From an uncultured Geobacteraceae bacterium (GTDB lineage: Bacteria > Desulfobacterota > Desulfuromonadia > Geobacterales > Pseudopelobacteraceae), in NCBI GenBank assembly GCA_903875605.1, contig CAIQWT010000043.1:1-64000 (forward strand): 64,000 nucleotides of DNA, in the 5' to 3' direction. The position numbers were made by a program, and so were the translations under genes. Below the pieces are notes generated by a model. The model worked only from the letters and a program-made list of their open reading frames with translations, was not told the DNA's origin and did no database searches. Positions within the stretch are counted from its first letter, which is position 1. Every line of letters begins with the position of its first letter. This document shows positions 63,486 through 64,000 of this stretch, one piece after another.

Positions 63486-63487
63486 TT

Positions 63488-64000
63488 TTACAAAACCTTT
63501 CCAATCTCTTCGATAACAACCTCAGCGACTGTATAGATATTCTCATCCCGCAATCCAAGACCGCTCGGGAGATAGAAACCTCGTCTTGCCAACCGCTCCG
63601 CTACCGGATATCTGTAGCTATTTTCCTTCAGGATTCCCATGCGCCTGAAAACAGGCTGCTCATGCATCGGCCAGAAGAATGGTCTTGTGCCTATACCCCT
63701 TCCAGCAAGCTTCTGCATCATCGCGGCAGCATCCGATTCCACTTCATCGCCAAGAACCAATCCGTAGACCCAGTATATGTTGTCTGCGTACTCCGTCCGT
63801 GGTAAAGGGAGCTGCAAATATTTACAGCCATCAAAGAGCTCATCGTATCGCTCCCCCATTCTCCGCTTACGGGTTACAAACAGATCAAGCCGCTCCAGTT
63901 GGGCAACACCCACCGCTGCCTGCAGATTAGACATTCTAAAGTTGTATCCCAGTTCCTCATGAACGAAACGTCGGCCTGATTGAAAGCAGAGATTGCGCAG
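63488..64000 (-). CDS. DegT/DnrJ/EryC1-type aminotransferase, N-terminus cut by window edge
   Basis: The frame is open to base 64000, so only the C-terminal 170 residues are seen. The EELGYNFRMSNLQAAVG motif and the later GIGTRPFFWPMHEQP segment identify the DegT/DnrJ/EryC1/StrS family of PLP-dependent sugar aminotransferases; the PLP lysine lies outside the window. These enzymes put an amino group on a keto-sugar nucleotide. Position upstream of GT2 and methyltransferase genes fits donor synthesis for the island. Confidence 0.9.
   Translation of the reverse strand: MRNLCFQSGRRFVHEELGYNFRMSNLQAAVGVAQLERLDLFVTRKRRMGERYDELFDGCKYLQLPLPRTEYADNIYWVYGLVLGDEVESDAAAMMQKLAGRGIGTRPFFWPMHEQPVFRRMGILKENSYRYPVAERLARRGFYLPSGLGLRDENIYTVAEVVIEEIGKVL

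Overview
The window looks like a chromosomal segment from an anaerobic, metal-respiring deltaproteobacterium of the Geobacter/Desulfuromonadales type. Three things point there: a GeoRSP-type radical SAM/SPASM cassette (a family set I know mainly from Geobacter relatives), an eight-haem periplasmic c-type cytochrome, and several radical SAM proteins. I saw no rRNA, tRNA, CRISPR array, insertion sequence or phage gene. Coding density is very high: no gene-free stretch reaches 300 bases, and the largest gaps (17054-17278, 20977-21193, 21812-22020) hold at most promoter-like elements.

Region 1 (1-17053, all minus strand). Read in the direction of transcription: a NikR-type nickel regulator, an octahaem cytochrome, an exported metallo-beta-lactamase-fold hydrolase, two sulfatase-fold proteins (the second apparently degenerate), a NosD-like beta-helix protein between two carboxypeptidase-regulatory-like proteins, an OpuAC-like binding protein, a ResB-like protein, a permease fused to a soluble domain, a cupin, and the GeoRSP set (PqqD-like protein, radical SAM/SPASM protein, SPASM-only protein), then an FmdE-family protein cut by the window edge. 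Many neighbours overlap by 1-14 bases, so much of the block should be co-transcribed. No peptide precursor for the GeoRSP enzymes is visible.

Region 2 (17172-19946, plus strand). A nickel/cobalt ECF-type transporter (fused CbiM/NikMN, CbiQ, CbiO) is divergent from NikR. The spacer holds a good sigma70-like promoter flanked by a perfect 9-bp inverted repeat, which suggests nickel control.

Region 3 (19966-26708). An exported ankyrin-repeat protein, a small lipoprotein with a clear promoter, a 1002-residue membrane protein with a spermidine-synthase-like domain, and a GT39-like membrane glycosyltransferase.

Region 4 (26722-64000, mostly minus strand). A large envelope-glycan or glycosylation island. 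It holds three tandem YfhO-like GT-C proteins interleaved with two CsbB/DPM1-like GT2 enzymes, four TMTC-like GT-C proteins with TPR tails, a second GT39-like enzyme, further GT2 and GT9 glycosyltransferases, an NAD-dependent epimerase, a split transketolase whose halves are separated by a glycosyltransferase gene, five radical SAM proteins, two methyltransferases, an asparagine synthetase, an alpha/beta hydrolase, an SGNH hydrolase and a DegT-type aminotransferase cut by the right edge. Together these could make an unusual modified sugar or lipid-linked glycan and move it onto envelope acceptors with polyprenyl-phosphate donors. The mix of radical SAM enzymes, split transketolase and duplicated GT2/GT-C modules is the best candidate here for an undescribed pathway. 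The second candidate is the GeoRSP block under a NikR-headed gene order.
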